DNA of 64,000 nt from Ferruginibacter lapsinanis (GTDB lineage Bacteria; Bacteroidota; Bacteroidia; Chitinophagales; Chitinophagaceae), in assembly GCF_020783315.1 (NCBI RefSeq), contig NZ_CP086063.1, positions 992,001-1,056,000 on the forward strand. The letters run 5' to 3'. Shown here one piece after another: positions 43,793 to 53,076 of this stretch. Within the stretch, counting starts at the first letter, position 1. Each line of letters starts with the position of its first letter. The position numbers were made by a program, and so were the translations under genes. A model generated the notes under the pieces. The model was not told where the DNA came from. It searched no databases and saw nothing but the letters and a program-made list of their open reading frames with translations.

Positions 43793-44743
43793 TTAGCCAT
43801 TAGCCTGCAAAATAAAATACATATTCAATGCAACATAGATAAACAATAAAATTTGTGCCGTAGTTATATCAAACTTATGTGCCTGATTGATCTTATTCTT
43901 TTTAACCATTTTTAATGACAGTGCAGTTGCAGACACCACTAATAAAATAAACAGTAACGTAATTCCATGTAATGTATCAACGAGCGTAAAGGAAACAGAC
44001 TCCGGCAATGAAGAGTCAATAATATACTTGTTTCCTATTACAGCAAACAGGGCTCCTACACTTAATCCAAAACGGGAGTCAATACCATCTGCATGTATAT
44101 AAAAACACACATAGGCAATCAGAAAGGCAACATACATACCCAGGAACATTTTCCAGAATAATCCCATAGCATCACGTTTGATACCAACCTTTACCTTAAA
44201 TGTGCTATACTCGGTGTGTGGAGTATCAACACTCTCGTCTCCAAAAGTTGTCTCATAAGCTTTAATACCTGTGGAAATATCAAAGCTGTCTATGGTCCAG
44301 CCCCTTAATGTAAAACGAGGATCAAAATGCTTACCAAGAGTGTCTGCTACAAAAACAAGGGACTTCGAATCAAACTGCGAATTTTCTATTGAAAGTCTCA
44401 GTTTTTGCCTGTCGAAGGGAAAATTATTGATCTTCCAGGAGTCTTTCATCACACAGTCTAATTTCATTAAAATATACACCCTTCCGTTAGAAGTATCGAT
44501 TGTTGAAAAAGATTTATCAACAGATTTTGCCTGTGGTACCTCCAGGTTTTGCAAAAAATCAAAGTCTTTATTTTTATACTTCAGCCATAACCAAAACTTA
44601 ATAGTGTATTCTTTTTGTTTAAAGTCTATATCATGTATACTGGTAATATAAATACCGGTACTAACAGTATCGGGTACATTTTTTTGAGCAAAAATTGAAG
44701 TGGTAAATATTAAGCCTACAACTAGTAAAAGTGTATGTTTCAA
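43793..44743 (-). CDS. Prokaryotic pentameric ligand-gated ion channel (Cys-loop-like) homologue
   Basis: 316 residues from a TTG start. A signal peptide (1-19) is followed by an extracellular beta-sandwich with NFPFDRQKL at about 107-115, the conserved Pro-Phe-Asp of the Cys-loop region. Only one Cys (C97) precedes it, so the disulfide loop is absent as in other bacterial members. Four membrane helices follow: about 195-216, 225-242, 252-277 and 292-312. This matches GLIC/ELIC topology. The M1-M2 pore lining segment RFGLSVGALFAVIGNKYII is atypical. Ligand and ion preference are unknown. Confidence 0.72.
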   Translation of the reverse strand: MKHTLLLVVGLIFTTSIFAQKNVPDTVSTGIYITSIHDIDFKQKEYTIKFWLWLKYKNKDFDFLQNLEVPQAKSVDKSFSTIDTSNGRVYILMKLDCVMKDSWKINNFPFDRQKLRLSIENSQFDSKSLVFVADTLGKHFDPRFTLRGWTIDSFDISTGIKAYETTFGDESVDTPHTEYSTFKVKVGIKRDAMGLFWKMFLGMYVAFLIAYVCFYIHADGIDSRFGLSVGALFAVIGNKYIIDSSLPESVSFTLVDTLHGITLLFILLVVSATALSLKMVKKNKINQAHKFDITTAQILLFIYVALNMYFILQANG

Positions 44744-44844
44744 TTTCTGTTTTTTTGATGAAAAGACGTATAAATATACATCCTATAAAATTAACCTACA
44801 AGGGATTGTTTATCTAACTATCGTATGAAAAATTTACATGTAAT

Positions 44845-45972
44845 TTATCCTAAACAAGTATCTCCATCAAAAGGTAAAATTTGCCAGACATTTTTTTCCT
44901 GCAGGATCTTATTCATTTCTGTATCAGATGTTTGAAAAAATACCGGAAACTGAGGAACATTACGTTTTAACGTAAATACAGGTATGTCGTTTTTTTTGAT
45001 TGTTCCGGGAAGATGAAATTCTAAAATATCCATTTTTTGTTCACAAGAATATCTTACAAGTTCTTTAATGATTTTTTGTTTTACTTTTTCGTTTTCTGCT
45101 AATAGGTCAATTATTTTATATCTCTTTAATTCTTTATTTTCTATCACCGGTTCATCAATTATAGAAGCATAGCCAATTATCTCATCAGTTTCTGACATGT
45201 ATATAAAAACCTTTTTTGTAAGCCCTCTGCTTCCGCCAGTATAATACCATTTTAAAATATTTGAACTTCGGGATGCTATAAGTCCTTTGCTTGACTGCAG
45301 ATATCTTTCCCAAAACTTATCAAAGTCAACTGAAAGTGTGTTCACGTCAACTTCTTTAAGTCGCTTGTTTTTTGCAATTAATTTATACTGCAGTTTCCAG
45401 GGAAGTAAAAAATTTGCCGCTTTAAAAGCAAATTTCAAAATACTATTATTATCCAGCTTTTCTTTATACTTATGCGTTATTAGTTTAAGTAAATTAATAG
45501 GCACCATATAAACTGTCTCCAGGTCGGGATCTGGTACTCTTTTTCCATTATATTTTTCAAATATCCTACCGGTAGGCTTTATTGCTGTTGTTACAAGTTT
45601 GGTAGAAATAGGATGATGATTAAAAAATATATCACACAGCAGATGGGTAAATGTCCTGTATTCCTTTTCTACACCCCATTGACTTGCAATGGCTATCGGA
45701 AAAATTTTTTTGTTGTAATAATATACTCTTGGAAAGCAACCAAAAAAACCAACTATAGTATTGTTATGTTCCATTACCCACCCATACAAAACATCTTCAT
45801 CAAATTGTTGATAATATGGATTATTATCCCACAATCTATTCCAATGAGTATTTATTTTTTCTATTTCGTTCTTGTTAGGTAAATTTAATCCAAGCCTGTT
45901 TAATAGATCCGAAACAGCAACAGCATCCTCACGTTTTGCCAGTCTTATTTTAATTTCATTTATATCTATCAT
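44845..45972 (-). CDS. GNAT-type acyltransferase, polysaccharide-modification-like
   Basis: 375 residues. The N-terminal 150 residues resemble a GNAT fold (IRLAKREDAVAVSDLLNRLGL, NTIVGFFGCFPRVYY, ASQWGVEKEYR), and the second half (residues 215-375) looks like another GNAT module (GYASIIDEP, ELVRYSCEQKMDILEF). Tandem-GNAT proteins beside polysaccharide deacetylases are typical of cell-envelope or exopolysaccharide loci. It overlaps the upstream deacetylase gene by four bases. Substrate unknown. Confidence 0.65.
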   Translation of the reverse strand: MIDINEIKIRLAKREDAVAVSDLLNRLGLNLPNKNEIEKINTHWNRLWDNNPYYQQFDEDVLYGWVMEHNNTIVGFFGCFPRVYYYNKKIFPIAIASQWGVEKEYRTFTHLLCDIFFNHHPISTKLVTTAIKPTGRIFEKYNGKRVPDPDLETVYMVPINLLKLITHKYKEKLDNNSILKFAFKAANFLLPWKLQYKLIAKNKRLKEVDVNTLSVDFDKFWERYLQSSKGLIASRSSNILKWYYTGGSRGLTKKVFIYMSETDEIIGYASIIDEPVIENKELKRYKIIDLLAENEKVKQKIIKELVRYSCEQKMDILEFHLPGTIKKNDIPVFTLKRNVPQFPVFFQTSDTEMNKILQEKNVWQILPFDGDTCLG

Positions 45973-46808
45973 CTGCTAAAAAAATATTTTAGTTGAAAGT
46001 TTTCCCAATTTGCAATTATATGATCACGTTTTATCAGATATAAATTATCTCCCTTTTGCATTTTTCCTCTGTTGGTTGTTGCAAATGAAGTATATCCTGT
46101 TTTTTTAGCAATTTCTGTGGTTATTTCGGGGTTAAAATCAATACCGGTTCTACCCCATGGACAAGCAAAATGATCGCAATTAATATTTAATTTGGATTCG
46201 ATCATCAATTTCGACTCTCGTAATTCTTTCTCTATCTCTTGATAGTTTAATTTTGATAAATTAGCATGGTTGCAGGTATGAGATCCAAAAGAAATTTTTT
46301 GAGAAAGCATTTCTTTACAATTATCCCAATTTAAGAATGATATGATTTTTGGATTCTTTAGGTTGTTTTTTTTCAACTCTTCAATATCTGCTTCATTATT
46401 TATATCTAACCCTATGCTATTTGTTGGTAAATATATAATCACCGGGATATCAAGATGGGAAGTAATTTCCATCATATTTGAATAGCAGTTATAAAAACCA
46501 TCATCAAAACTTACACAAAAAAATCTACCATCAATTGGCTCCCTTCCGTTTATTAATTCACAGGCTTTGTCAATAGAAATAAATTCTCCATAATTTTTAA
46601 GATATTTTAACTGTCTTTCAAAGCCTTTTTTTTCATCATCAAAAACATGATGATAATATGGAAACCTTACCCAATCGTTTGTTTTATTAATATCACTATT
46701 AAAAGCTTTGGCATACAAAACAGCTTTTCTTAATAAACCCCTTGATCTATTAAAAAAACTTTCGCCAATTGCGTAATCTTTATATGTTTTGATCTCTTCT
46801 ATTTTCAA
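45969..46808 (-). CDS. Polysaccharide deacetylase (NodB-homology) family protein
   Basis: 279 residues from a TTG start. The NodB core is visible: FCVSFDDGFYN (metal Asp), FGSHTCNHANLSKL (His pair) and CPWGRTGIDFNP (motif 3), GYTSFATTNRG. Such enzymes remove N-acetyl groups from polysaccharides. No signal peptide is seen, so it may act on a cytoplasmic lipid- or nucleotide-linked precursor. It is coupled by a four-base overlap to the GNAT gene and follows DUF1569 by 64 bases. Confidence 0.8.
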   Translation of the reverse strand: MKIEEIKTYKDYAIGESFFNRSRGLLRKAVLYAKAFNSDINKTNDWVRFPYYHHVFDDEKKGFERQLKYLKNYGEFISIDKACELINGREPIDGRFFCVSFDDGFYNCYSNMMEITSHLDIPVIIYLPTNSIGLDINNEADIEELKKNNLKNPKIISFLNWDNCKEMLSQKISFGSHTCNHANLSKLNYQEIEKELRESKLMIESKLNINCDHFACPWGRTGIDFNPEITTEIAKKTGYTSFATTNRGKMQKGDNLYLIKRDHIIANWENFQLKYFFSR

Positions 46809-46872
46809 TTATTGTTTTGATTAAAGTTATTGATAAATGTCTATCAAATCATATAATACTATGATCACATTA

Positions 46873-47322
46873 TTACACTCCAAATTGTTCCAAATGATGA
46901 TTCAGGTGTTTATACATACTCTTTCCCCATTGCTCCGCAGTAAATTTTCCGAAAAAAGGATGTACCCTATCTCCAATACCCGCAGCGTTTTTTTTATAAA
47001 ATATTTCCATTATTGATAATAAATCCTTCTTTTCAATATCAAAGTCACGTTTATTTTTAATAATAAAATCTGGTGCTGTGGGCAAGTTTCTTTTCCACGG
47101 CGACTCATCGTATAACTTACTTTTCATCATCCATCCTATCAATCTTCCTATAAACATTCTGGGTAATTCTTTTTCAGAAACCGGTACTTTAAATGCTTCT
47201 ATACAATGTGCCAACATTTGTGCTACATCCATCTTTCCCCATTTTCTCTGTGTTTGAGGAGTTAACTTATTTATACGATCAATAATTCCATTGTACGTTT
47301 CTGCGTCAAACAGATTTTTCAT
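46873..47322 (-). CDS. DUF1569 (DinB-like) protein
   Basis: 149 residues. The family pattern is clear: TPQTQRKWGKMDVAQMLAHCIEAFKVP, VHPFFGKFTAEQWGKSMYKHLNHHLEQFGV. The fold is a DinB-like four-helix bundle with His residues (H36, H118, H139-H140 regions) able to bind a metal. Enzymatic role unknown. It follows nadA by 14 bases, so the two share a transcript. Confidence 0.85.
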   Translation of the reverse strand: MKNLFDAETYNGIIDRINKLTPQTQRKWGKMDVAQMLAHCIEAFKVPVSEKELPRMFIGRLIGWMMKSKLYDESPWKRNLPTAPDFIIKNKRDFDIEKKDLLSIMEIFYKKNAAGIGDRVHPFFGKFTAEQWGKSMYKHLNHHLEQFGV

Positions 47323-47336
47323 AAAAAGTATTTTAG

Positions 47337-48341
47337 TTACAAACCATATTGTTTACTTATTTCCAGCATTCTATCTATAGGCTTTTTTGCGGCCAGACGT
47401 AATTGTTCGTCCATTATTATTTCAGGCAGTTCGTACTTCATACATAAATACAGTTTTTCAAGTGTATTTAATTTCATGTGCGGACAATCGTTACAAGCAC
47501 AGCTATTATTGGGTGGTGCCGGTATAAAAGTCTTATGTGGACTATTTTTCTGCATTTGATGCAGTATCCCTGTCTCTGTTACCACAATAAATTCTGTGGC
47601 ATCACTTTGCTGAGAGTATTTTAACAAACCTGTAGTACTACCTATATAATCAGCTACTGTCAATACAGCTTCTTCACATTCAGGATGAGCAATTATCTTA
47701 GCTTTTGGATGTCTTATTTTTAATTTGGTAATTTTTTCCAAACTAAAAATTTCATGTACCATACAGGCGCCGTTCCAAAGCACCATATTTCTTCCGGTTT
47801 TTTTATTCAGGTAAGCTCCTAAATTTTTGTCCGGCGCAAAAATTATTTTCTGCTCTTTAGGTAAACTCTCAATTATTTTTTCTGCATTACTGCTGGTGCA
47901 GATAATATCACTCAAAGCTTTCATTCCTGCAGAACAATTGATATAAGTAATAACCAAATGATCAGGATATTTTTCTTTAAACTTTTTAAACAACTCAGGC
48001 GGTGCACTATCGCTTAATGAACAGCCGGCCTTCAGATCCGGCAGTAATACTTTTTTTCCAGGATTTAGAATTTTAGCTGTCTCTGCCATAAAGTGCACAC
48101 CGGCAAAAACAATAATGTCTGCTTGTGTCTTTTCAGCCTGTTGTGCCAACCCAAGACTATCTCCGATAAAATCGGCCACATCCTGAATATCCGGTTCCTG
48201 ATAATAATGCGCCAGTACGATTGCATTTTTTTCTTTCTTTAATTTTTCTATTTCAGCAAATATATCAATTGAAACATCAATGTCAACATCTAAAAATCCA
48301 ACGGATTCAATTTTTGATTTTACGGTGTTAATATCTATCAT
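47337..48341 (-). CDS. nadA: Quinolinate synthase
   Basis: 334 residues. NadA condenses iminoaspartate with dihydroxyacetone phosphate to quinolinate in NAD synthesis, using a [4Fe-4S] cluster. The three cluster Cys are in [20 protein letters not shown] and [45 protein letters not shown] and [14 protein letters not shown] are other hallmarks. No nadB or nadC is adjacent; nadD lies at 56506. First gene of a minus-strand run beginning at the large gap at 48342. Confidence 0.96.
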   Translation of the reverse strand: MIDINTVKSKIESVGFLDVDIDVSIDIFAEIEKLKKEKNAIVLAHYYQEPDIQDVADFIGDSLGLAQQAEKTQADIIVFAGVHFMAETAKILNPGKKVLLPDLKAGCSLSDSAPPELFKKFKEKYPDHLVITYINCSAGMKALSDIICTSSNAEKIIESLPKEQKIIFAPDKNLGAYLNKKTGRNMVLWNGACMVHEIFSLEKITKLKIRHPKAKIIAHPECEEAVLTVADYIGSTTGLLKYSQQSDATEFIVVTETGILHQMQKNSPHKTFIPAPPNNSCACNDCPHMKLNTLEKLYLCMKYELPEIIMDEQLRLAAKKPIDRMLEISKQYGL

Positions 48342-48915
48342 AATATGTATTAATACTATTTTATTTAAATAAACTTACTACTATTAGGGGTGTTAATTTG
48401 TGGAAACTAATTTTTTAGATTTTTTGTAAAATTAAATTAATCAGTTTATTAACTATCATCCACAAGTAATTAACATTGTTATTTTTTATGTTTTTGTAGA
48501 GTGATAAGAGTTTTAGTGAATGTATGTGTATTTTCTTAACATAGGTTAGTAAGAAATCGTGGGTATAATATTTTTGATCTATAGATTAAGTTCGATGTTA
48601 GGTGGATACCTGATAAACTACCTTTAACTAACACAGTTTCAATGATTGAATATCTTACCCATTGATTTTACCCCAAGTACCCACCAAATGAAATTGTTAA
48701 AAGTTGATTTATGCACAGGTTTTAGATGTTATAAACACCCTTGTGTGAATAGATTTATTTAGTTAAATGAATATAATCCCGTTTTTGGTCCCTCTTTTTT
48801 TGTAAAATGCTTATCTATCCTAACTTGTAATAAAATATCTATCATTAAATTTTAGATTATAATATCTTAATTTATCCTATTTTTGCCCTCCATTTTAATA
48901 TATATAGTATAGTTT
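48342..48915. other. Gene-free AT-rich region with DnaA-box-like sites (possible origin)
   Basis: 574 bases between divergent nadA and the PpiD-like gene. DnaA-box-like words: TTATGCACA (48709-48717, full match to TTATNCACA), TCATCCACA (48456-48464, one mismatch), CTATTCACA on the minus strand (48744-48752, one mismatch) and GTTTCCACA on the minus strand (48399-48407, two mismatches). Very AT-rich. No ORF, tRNA or repeat was recognised. parS sites, mnmG and dnaN lie 9-15 kb to the right. Suggestive only. Confidence 0.25.
48878..48885 (+). promoter_or_regulatory. -7 promoter element of the PpiD-like gene
   Basis: TATTTTTG matches TAnnTTTG exactly, 30 bases before the ATG at 48916. No clear -33 TTG. 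Confidence 0.45.
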
Positions 48916-51054
48916 ATGCAAATTATTCAGAATATCCGTGATAAAGGCGCTGCCATAGTAATTGGAGTTATTGCCCTTAGTTTAATTGGTTTTATATTGA
49001 TGGATGCTAAACAAGGCACAGGCCGTATGTTTGGATCTAACTCTTCGGCTATTGGAAAGATCAATGGTGAAGCTATTACCTATGACGAGTTTAATACTAA
49101 AGTTAAACAATTGGAAGATCAGCAGTATGGTGGCAGGGTTACCGGTAATATGGTATATCAGATTCGTCAGAACGTTTGGGACCAAATGGTTGGCCAAAAA
49201 ATATTAAGAGACGAGTTTGAAAAATTAGGACTTGTTTTTTCTTCTAAAGAAATGAGTGCTATTATGTTCAGCGACGAAGCTCCACAAGCTTTAAAACAAG
49301 CTTTTACTGATAAAACAACCGGACAATATGATATTGCCAAAGTTCAACAATGGTGGCAGCAGGCAAAAAAATACAAAGGAGAACAAATGGTTGCTGTTGA
49401 ACAGGAAATAGTAGAGCCAATGAAATTTCAAACCTTATTAAATAAATATACCTCATTAATTAGTGCGTCGGCCTACTATCCAACCTGGATGAAAGAAAAA
49501 GAAGCAGCAGAAAATAAAACTTTTGCTACTATATCTTATGTATCAATTCCATATAATGTTATAAGCGATAGCGCTGTAAAGGTTACGGACGAGGATATTA
49601 TGAACTATGTAAAGAAGTATCCTAAACTATATAAACAAGAGGCTGGCAGATCAATTTCGTATGTTGCATTTGATGCAAACCCCAGTGCTGCTGATTCTGC
49701 TGCTAATGTAGCTGCTTTAGAAACTTTAAAACCTTTATTTATTGCTGATACAAATGCAAAAGCATTTGTTGGCAGAAATATGAGTGCAATTAAATATAAC
49801 GACGCTTATCTTTCAAAAGCAAAATTGACCATGTCTCAAAAAGATTCTATAGCTGCATTGCCGGTTGGTGGAGTTTTTGGCCCTTATCTAGATGGAAGCA
49901 ATTTTGTGTTAGCGAAGATGGTGGGTGTTAAATCAATGCCAGACTCAATCAAATGCAGACACATATTAATTGCTACTACAGATAGACAAACTGGTGCTGA
50001 AATTTTGAGTGATAGCATAGCAAAAAAACGCATTGACAGTATTGCTGATGCAATTAAAGCCGGTGCTAGTTTTGATGCGTTGGAAGCTCAGTTCTCTACC
50101 GACCAGGCTGCTCATAAAGATAAAGGTGTAATGACTTTTGATCTGGCTACCGTTCAAAATAAAGAACAGTTTGCTCCAGAATTTGGTGAGTTTTTATTGA
50201 ATGAAAAAGGCGAAACCAAAAAGACAGTTAAAACTAATTTCGGATGGCATTATATAGAAATATTGGAAAAGAAAAATCCAACCATTTCTTATAAGATTGC
50301 TTATATGGCTAAAGAAATTTCTCCAAGCGACGAAACAGTAAATGCAGCAAGTGCTCAGGCCACTAAACTTTCTGGTGAAGCAAGAAATAGTAAAGCTTTA
50401 GATGCATATGTTGCAAAGAACGGATTGAAGAAAATAGACGGATCGGCCTTGGTTAAAGAAAACGATTATCAATTAGGCGGTTTACAAGAAGCCAGACAAT
50501 TAATAAAATGGGCTTTTGAAGCTAAGGAAGGTGAAGTAAGTGAGCCATTCAGTATCAACGATCAGTTTATTGTTGCGGTTGTTACAAAAGTGCAACCAGA
50601 AGGTTTACCAGATGCAAAACTGGCAAGACCAATGGTGGAAAGCCTGGTTAGAAATATCAAAAAATCTGAAGAGATCATTAAAAAAATAGGCGCTACTCCA
50701 ACATTAGAAGCTGCAGCTGCAGCTTACGGTAAAGAGATAGCTGTAGCCGGAGCTGACTCTACATTAACTTTTGGAGCACAGATCATAAATGGCATTGGCC
50801 AGGAACCTAAATTAATTGGAGCTTCATTTAATAAAGAAAACCAAACAAAAGTTTCTGCCCCGATTGCTGGTATCAATGGTGTGTATGTTATTAAGGTAAA
50901 TAGTACTGGCGTAAAACCTGCAGATGCGCCTGAAGTGGCAGCTGAACAAGCGAAAAGTAGAGTACAATCAATTCGTCAACAAGTTTCTTATGGCTGGTAC
51001 GAAGGTTTAAAGAAAACAGCAGATATTAAAGACGATAGAAGTAAGTTTAACTAA
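48916..51054 (+). CDS. PpiD-like membrane-anchored peptidyl-prolyl isomerase / foldase
   Basis: 712 residues. A membrane anchor near residues 12-30 (GAAIVIGVIALSLIGFILMD) is followed by a SurA/PpiD N-terminal domain (GKINGEAITYDEFNTKV). A parvulin-type isomerase domain (about 345-460: IKCRHILIATTD, DSIADAIKAGASFDALEAQFSTD, GWHYIEILEKK) follows, then a second, divergent C-terminal parvulin-like part. The protein is periplasmic-facing and helps exported proteins fold. About 90 residues longer than E. coli PpiD. Own promoter and terminator; single gene. Confidence 0.88.
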   Translation: MQIIQNIRDKGAAIVIGVIALSLIGFILMDAKQGTGRMFGSNSSAIGKINGEAITYDEFNTKVKQLEDQQYGGRVTGNMVYQIRQNVWDQMVGQKILRDEFEKLGLVFSSKEMSAIMFSDEAPQALKQAFTDKTTGQYDIAKVQQWWQQAKKYKGEQMVAVEQEIVEPMKFQTLLNKYTSLISASAYYPTWMKEKEAAENKTFATISYVSIPYNVISDSAVKVTDEDIMNYVKKYPKLYKQEAGRSISYVAFDANPSAADSAANVAALETLKPLFIADTNAKAFVGRNMSAIKYNDAYLSKAKLTMSQKDSIAALPVGGVFGPYLDGSNFVLAKMVGVKSMPDSIKCRHILIATTDRQTGAEILSDSIAKKRIDSIADAIKAGASFDALEAQFSTDQAAHKDKGVMTFDLATVQNKEQFAPEFGEFLLNEKGETKKTVKTNFGWHYIEILEKKNPTISYKIAYMAKEISPSDETVNAASAQATKLSGEARNSKALDAYVAKNGLKKIDGSALVKENDYQLGGLQEARQLIKWAFEAKEGEVSEPFSINDQFIVAVVTKVQPEGLPDAKLARPMVESLVRNIKKSEEIIKKIGATPTLEAAAAAYGKEIAVAGADSTLTFGAQIINGIGQEPKLIGASFNKENQTKVSAPIAGINGVYVIKVNSTGVKPADAPEVAAEQAKSRVQSIRQQVSYGWYEGLKKTADIKDDRSKFN

Positions 51055-51083
51055 TTATAGCAAAAAGTGATATAATCACTATT

Positions 51084-51113
51084 AAGCCGGACCGTTTGGT
51101 TCGGCTTTTTTAT
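51084..51113 (+). terminator. Terminator after the PpiD-like gene
   Basis: AAGCCGGACC-GTTT-GGTTCGGCTT with one G-T wobble, then TTTTT. Strong intrinsic terminator, 30 bases past the stop. Confidence 0.9.
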
Positions 51114-51159
51114 TTCTGTTCTCGAAAATTATGTCTGGCTAAACCATTGGTATAAATAG

Positions 51160-51167
51160 TAATTTTG
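51160..51167 (+). promoter_or_regulatory. -7 element with leaderless spacing for the DUF2480 gene
   Basis: TAATTTTG matches TAnnTTTG exactly and ends only 4 bases before the ATG at 51172. Transcription from it would begin at or next to the start codon. Confidence 0.5.
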
Positions 51168-51171
51168 CATT

Positions 51172-51678
51172 ATGGAAGAAGTATTTGTAAATAAGGTAAG
51201 CGAAAGCGGTTTGGTTACCCTTGATCTGGAAGAATATTATCCAAAAGAAGAAATAGCAGTCTTTGATCTTAAGGACTATTTATTTATGGGATTAATTCTA
51301 AAGGAAAAAGATTTTCGGGAGGCATTAAAGAGTTTAGACGTTTCAGTATTTGCCGATAAAATCGTAGCTGTAACATGTAGTGCCGATGCGGTAATTCCTA
51401 TGTGGGCTTATATGTTGGTGGCTACTTATTTACAGCCGGTTGCCACAGAAATCATTTACGGCACAGCGGAAGAGGTAAAAAGACAAATTTTATTTCAAAG
51501 AATTGGGACAATCAATGTAAGTGAGTTTACAGATAAACGTGTGGTAATAAAAGGTTGTGGAGAATTACCGATCGGAGAACAAGCTTATCTGGAAGCTACC
51601 AAATTACTGCGGCCGGTTGTAAAAAGTATCATGTATGGAGAGCCTTGTAGCACCGTGCCTATATTTAAAAAGAAGTAA
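51172..51678 (+). CDS. DUF2480 family protein
   Basis: 168 residues, matching the Bacteroidota-specific family DUF2480 over its full length: VNKVSESGLVTLDLEEYYP at the N-terminus, VTCSADAVIPMWAYMLVATYLQP in the middle, VIKGCGELPIGEQAYLEATKLLRPV and KSIMYGEPCSTVPIFKKK at the end. Conserved Cys at positions about 70, 129 and 161 are notable. Function unknown; soluble. A TAnnTTTG element sits 4 bases before the start. Confidence 0.85.
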   Translation: MEEVFVNKVSESGLVTLDLEEYYPKEEIAVFDLKDYLFMGLILKEKDFREALKSLDVSVFADKIVAVTCSADAVIPMWAYMLVATYLQPVATEIIYGTAEEVKRQILFQRIGTINVSEFTDKRVVIKGCGELPIGEQAYLEATKLLRPVVKSIMYGEPCSTVPIFKKK

Positions 51679-51730
51679 TGGGGTATCTTCACCATTATTT
51701 TTTATCTTCATTATTCTATAAATTTTATAC

Positions 51731-52366
51731 ATGTTAGATGCATTATTAAAAGGCCTTGCGATCAGTTTGTTGTTAGTGTTCTCTGTTGGCCCGGTAATTT
51801 TTACCATCATCAAACAAAGTATTAATAATGGAAGAGACGGTGGTTTTAGTTTTGTAGGAGGCGTTTGGTTAAGTGATTTGTTATGGGTCATCTTAAGTAA
51901 TGCCTTCTCTGAGATTGTGGTTGAATTACTTCATTTTAAAAAAAGTATAGGTTTTGTTGGTAGTATGTTTTTGATAGGGATGGGGGTGTTCTACCTTTTT
52001 TTTAAGAAATTAAAATTACGTAGCGAAGAGGAGGCTGCTATTAAAATCACCAAAAGTACTCATGCTAAATTATTTGCCTCTGGCTTTTTGATCAATACAT
52101 TAAACCCTGCTGTAATTGCTTTCTGGCTCACTACTGCCACCACTATTGCTATTTCAAATACCGTTAAAGAACGGATTATCATATTTACCACCTGTCTTGC
52201 ATTGAATATGAGTGCAGATATTTTGAAAGTTACCATGGCAGGAAAACTGCGTAATAAATTAACTGATAAAAATATTTCATTGATCAATAAACTATCCGGT
52301 TTACTGTTAGTTGTTTTTGGTGTAGTGTTATTGATTGGTGTTATTTACTCAGCAGTTAAAGCCTAA
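51731..52366 (+). CDS. LysE-family translocator
   Basis: 211 residues with six membrane helices: LLKGLAISLLLVFSVGPVIFTIIKQSI is the LysE/RhtB opening, with GGVWLSDLLWVILSN and FLINTLNPAVIAFWLTTATT later. The family exports amino acids or related small molecules. Substrate not predictable. It is followed by mtgA after 8 bases, and mtgA by kdnB after 21, so these three form one transcription unit. Confidence 0.85.
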   Translation: MLDALLKGLAISLLLVFSVGPVIFTIIKQSINNGRDGGFSFVGGVWLSDLLWVILSNAFSEIVVELLHFKKSIGFVGSMFLIGMGVFYLFFKKLKLRSEEEAAIKITKSTHAKLFASGFLINTLNPAVIAFWLTTATTIAISNTVKERIIIFTTCLALNMSADILKVTMAGKLRNKLTDKNISLINKLSGLLLVVFGVVLLIGVIYSAVKA

Positions 52367-52374
52367 CGATCTCT

Positions 52375-53055
52375 ATGCAAAAATTCTGGAGTATTTTAAA
52401 AAAGACTTTTCTTTGGTTGTTTATTTTGCAATTTGTTTACATACTTTTTTGTAAATGGATCAATCCTCCTGTAACACTCACACAACTTGGTAGTGTGTTT
52501 CAGGGAAATGGCTTGAGTAGAGATTATATTGATTTTGATGAGATGGGCCCCAATATGAAACTGGCTGTTATGGCCAGTGAAGACCAGCTTTTTCCCGATC
52601 ATGACGGGTTTGATCTGAAGGCAATCAAATTAGCAATGAAATATAATAAGGTTCATCCGAATAAGACCAGGGGAGCAAGCACAATAAGTCAACAGGTTGC
52701 AAAAAATGTTTTTCTATGGCAGGGAAGAAGTTATTTTAGAAAAGGACTTGAACTTTATTTTACTTTTATGATTGAAAAAATATGGAGCAAGCAACGTATT
52801 TTGGAGACCTATTTGAATGTGGCTGAAATGGGAAGAGGAGTTTTTGGGGTTCAGGCTGCCGCAAAAAAATATTTTAATAAAGATGCAAAATATTTAACCA
52901 GAGGAGAGGCCGCGATGATAGCCGCTTCTTTACCCAATCCTAAAAAGTACACTGTTAAACCTTTGAGCAGATATGTATCTAATAGATATGATGATATCAT
53001 ACGACAAATGAATAATTTGGAAGGAGATCCCGATATTCAGGAGTTAATTAAATAA
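52375..53055 (+). CDS. mtgA: Monofunctional peptidoglycan glycosyltransferase (GT51)
   Basis: 226 residues: one N-terminal membrane anchor (about 8-27), then a GT51 domain. The catalytic Glu is in MASEDQLFPDHDGFD, and motif 2 is RGASTISQQVAKNVFLWQGRSYFRK. EKIWSKQRILETYLNVAEMGRGVFGV completes the domain. It polymerises lipid II into glycan strands on the outer face of the membrane. No transpeptidase domain, so it is monofunctional. Confidence 0.94.
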   Translation: MQKFWSILKKTFLWLFILQFVYILFCKWINPPVTLTQLGSVFQGNGLSRDYIDFDEMGPNMKLAVMASEDQLFPDHDGFDLKAIKLAMKYNKVHPNKTRGASTISQQVAKNVFLWQGRSYFRKGLELYFTFMIEKIWSKQRILETYLNVAEMGRGVFGVQAAAKKYFNKDAKYLTRGEAAMIAASLPNPKKYTVKPLSRYVSNRYDDIIRQMNNLEGDPDIQELIK

Positions 53056-53076
53056 GTTTGTAAAAATTTTCACCTC

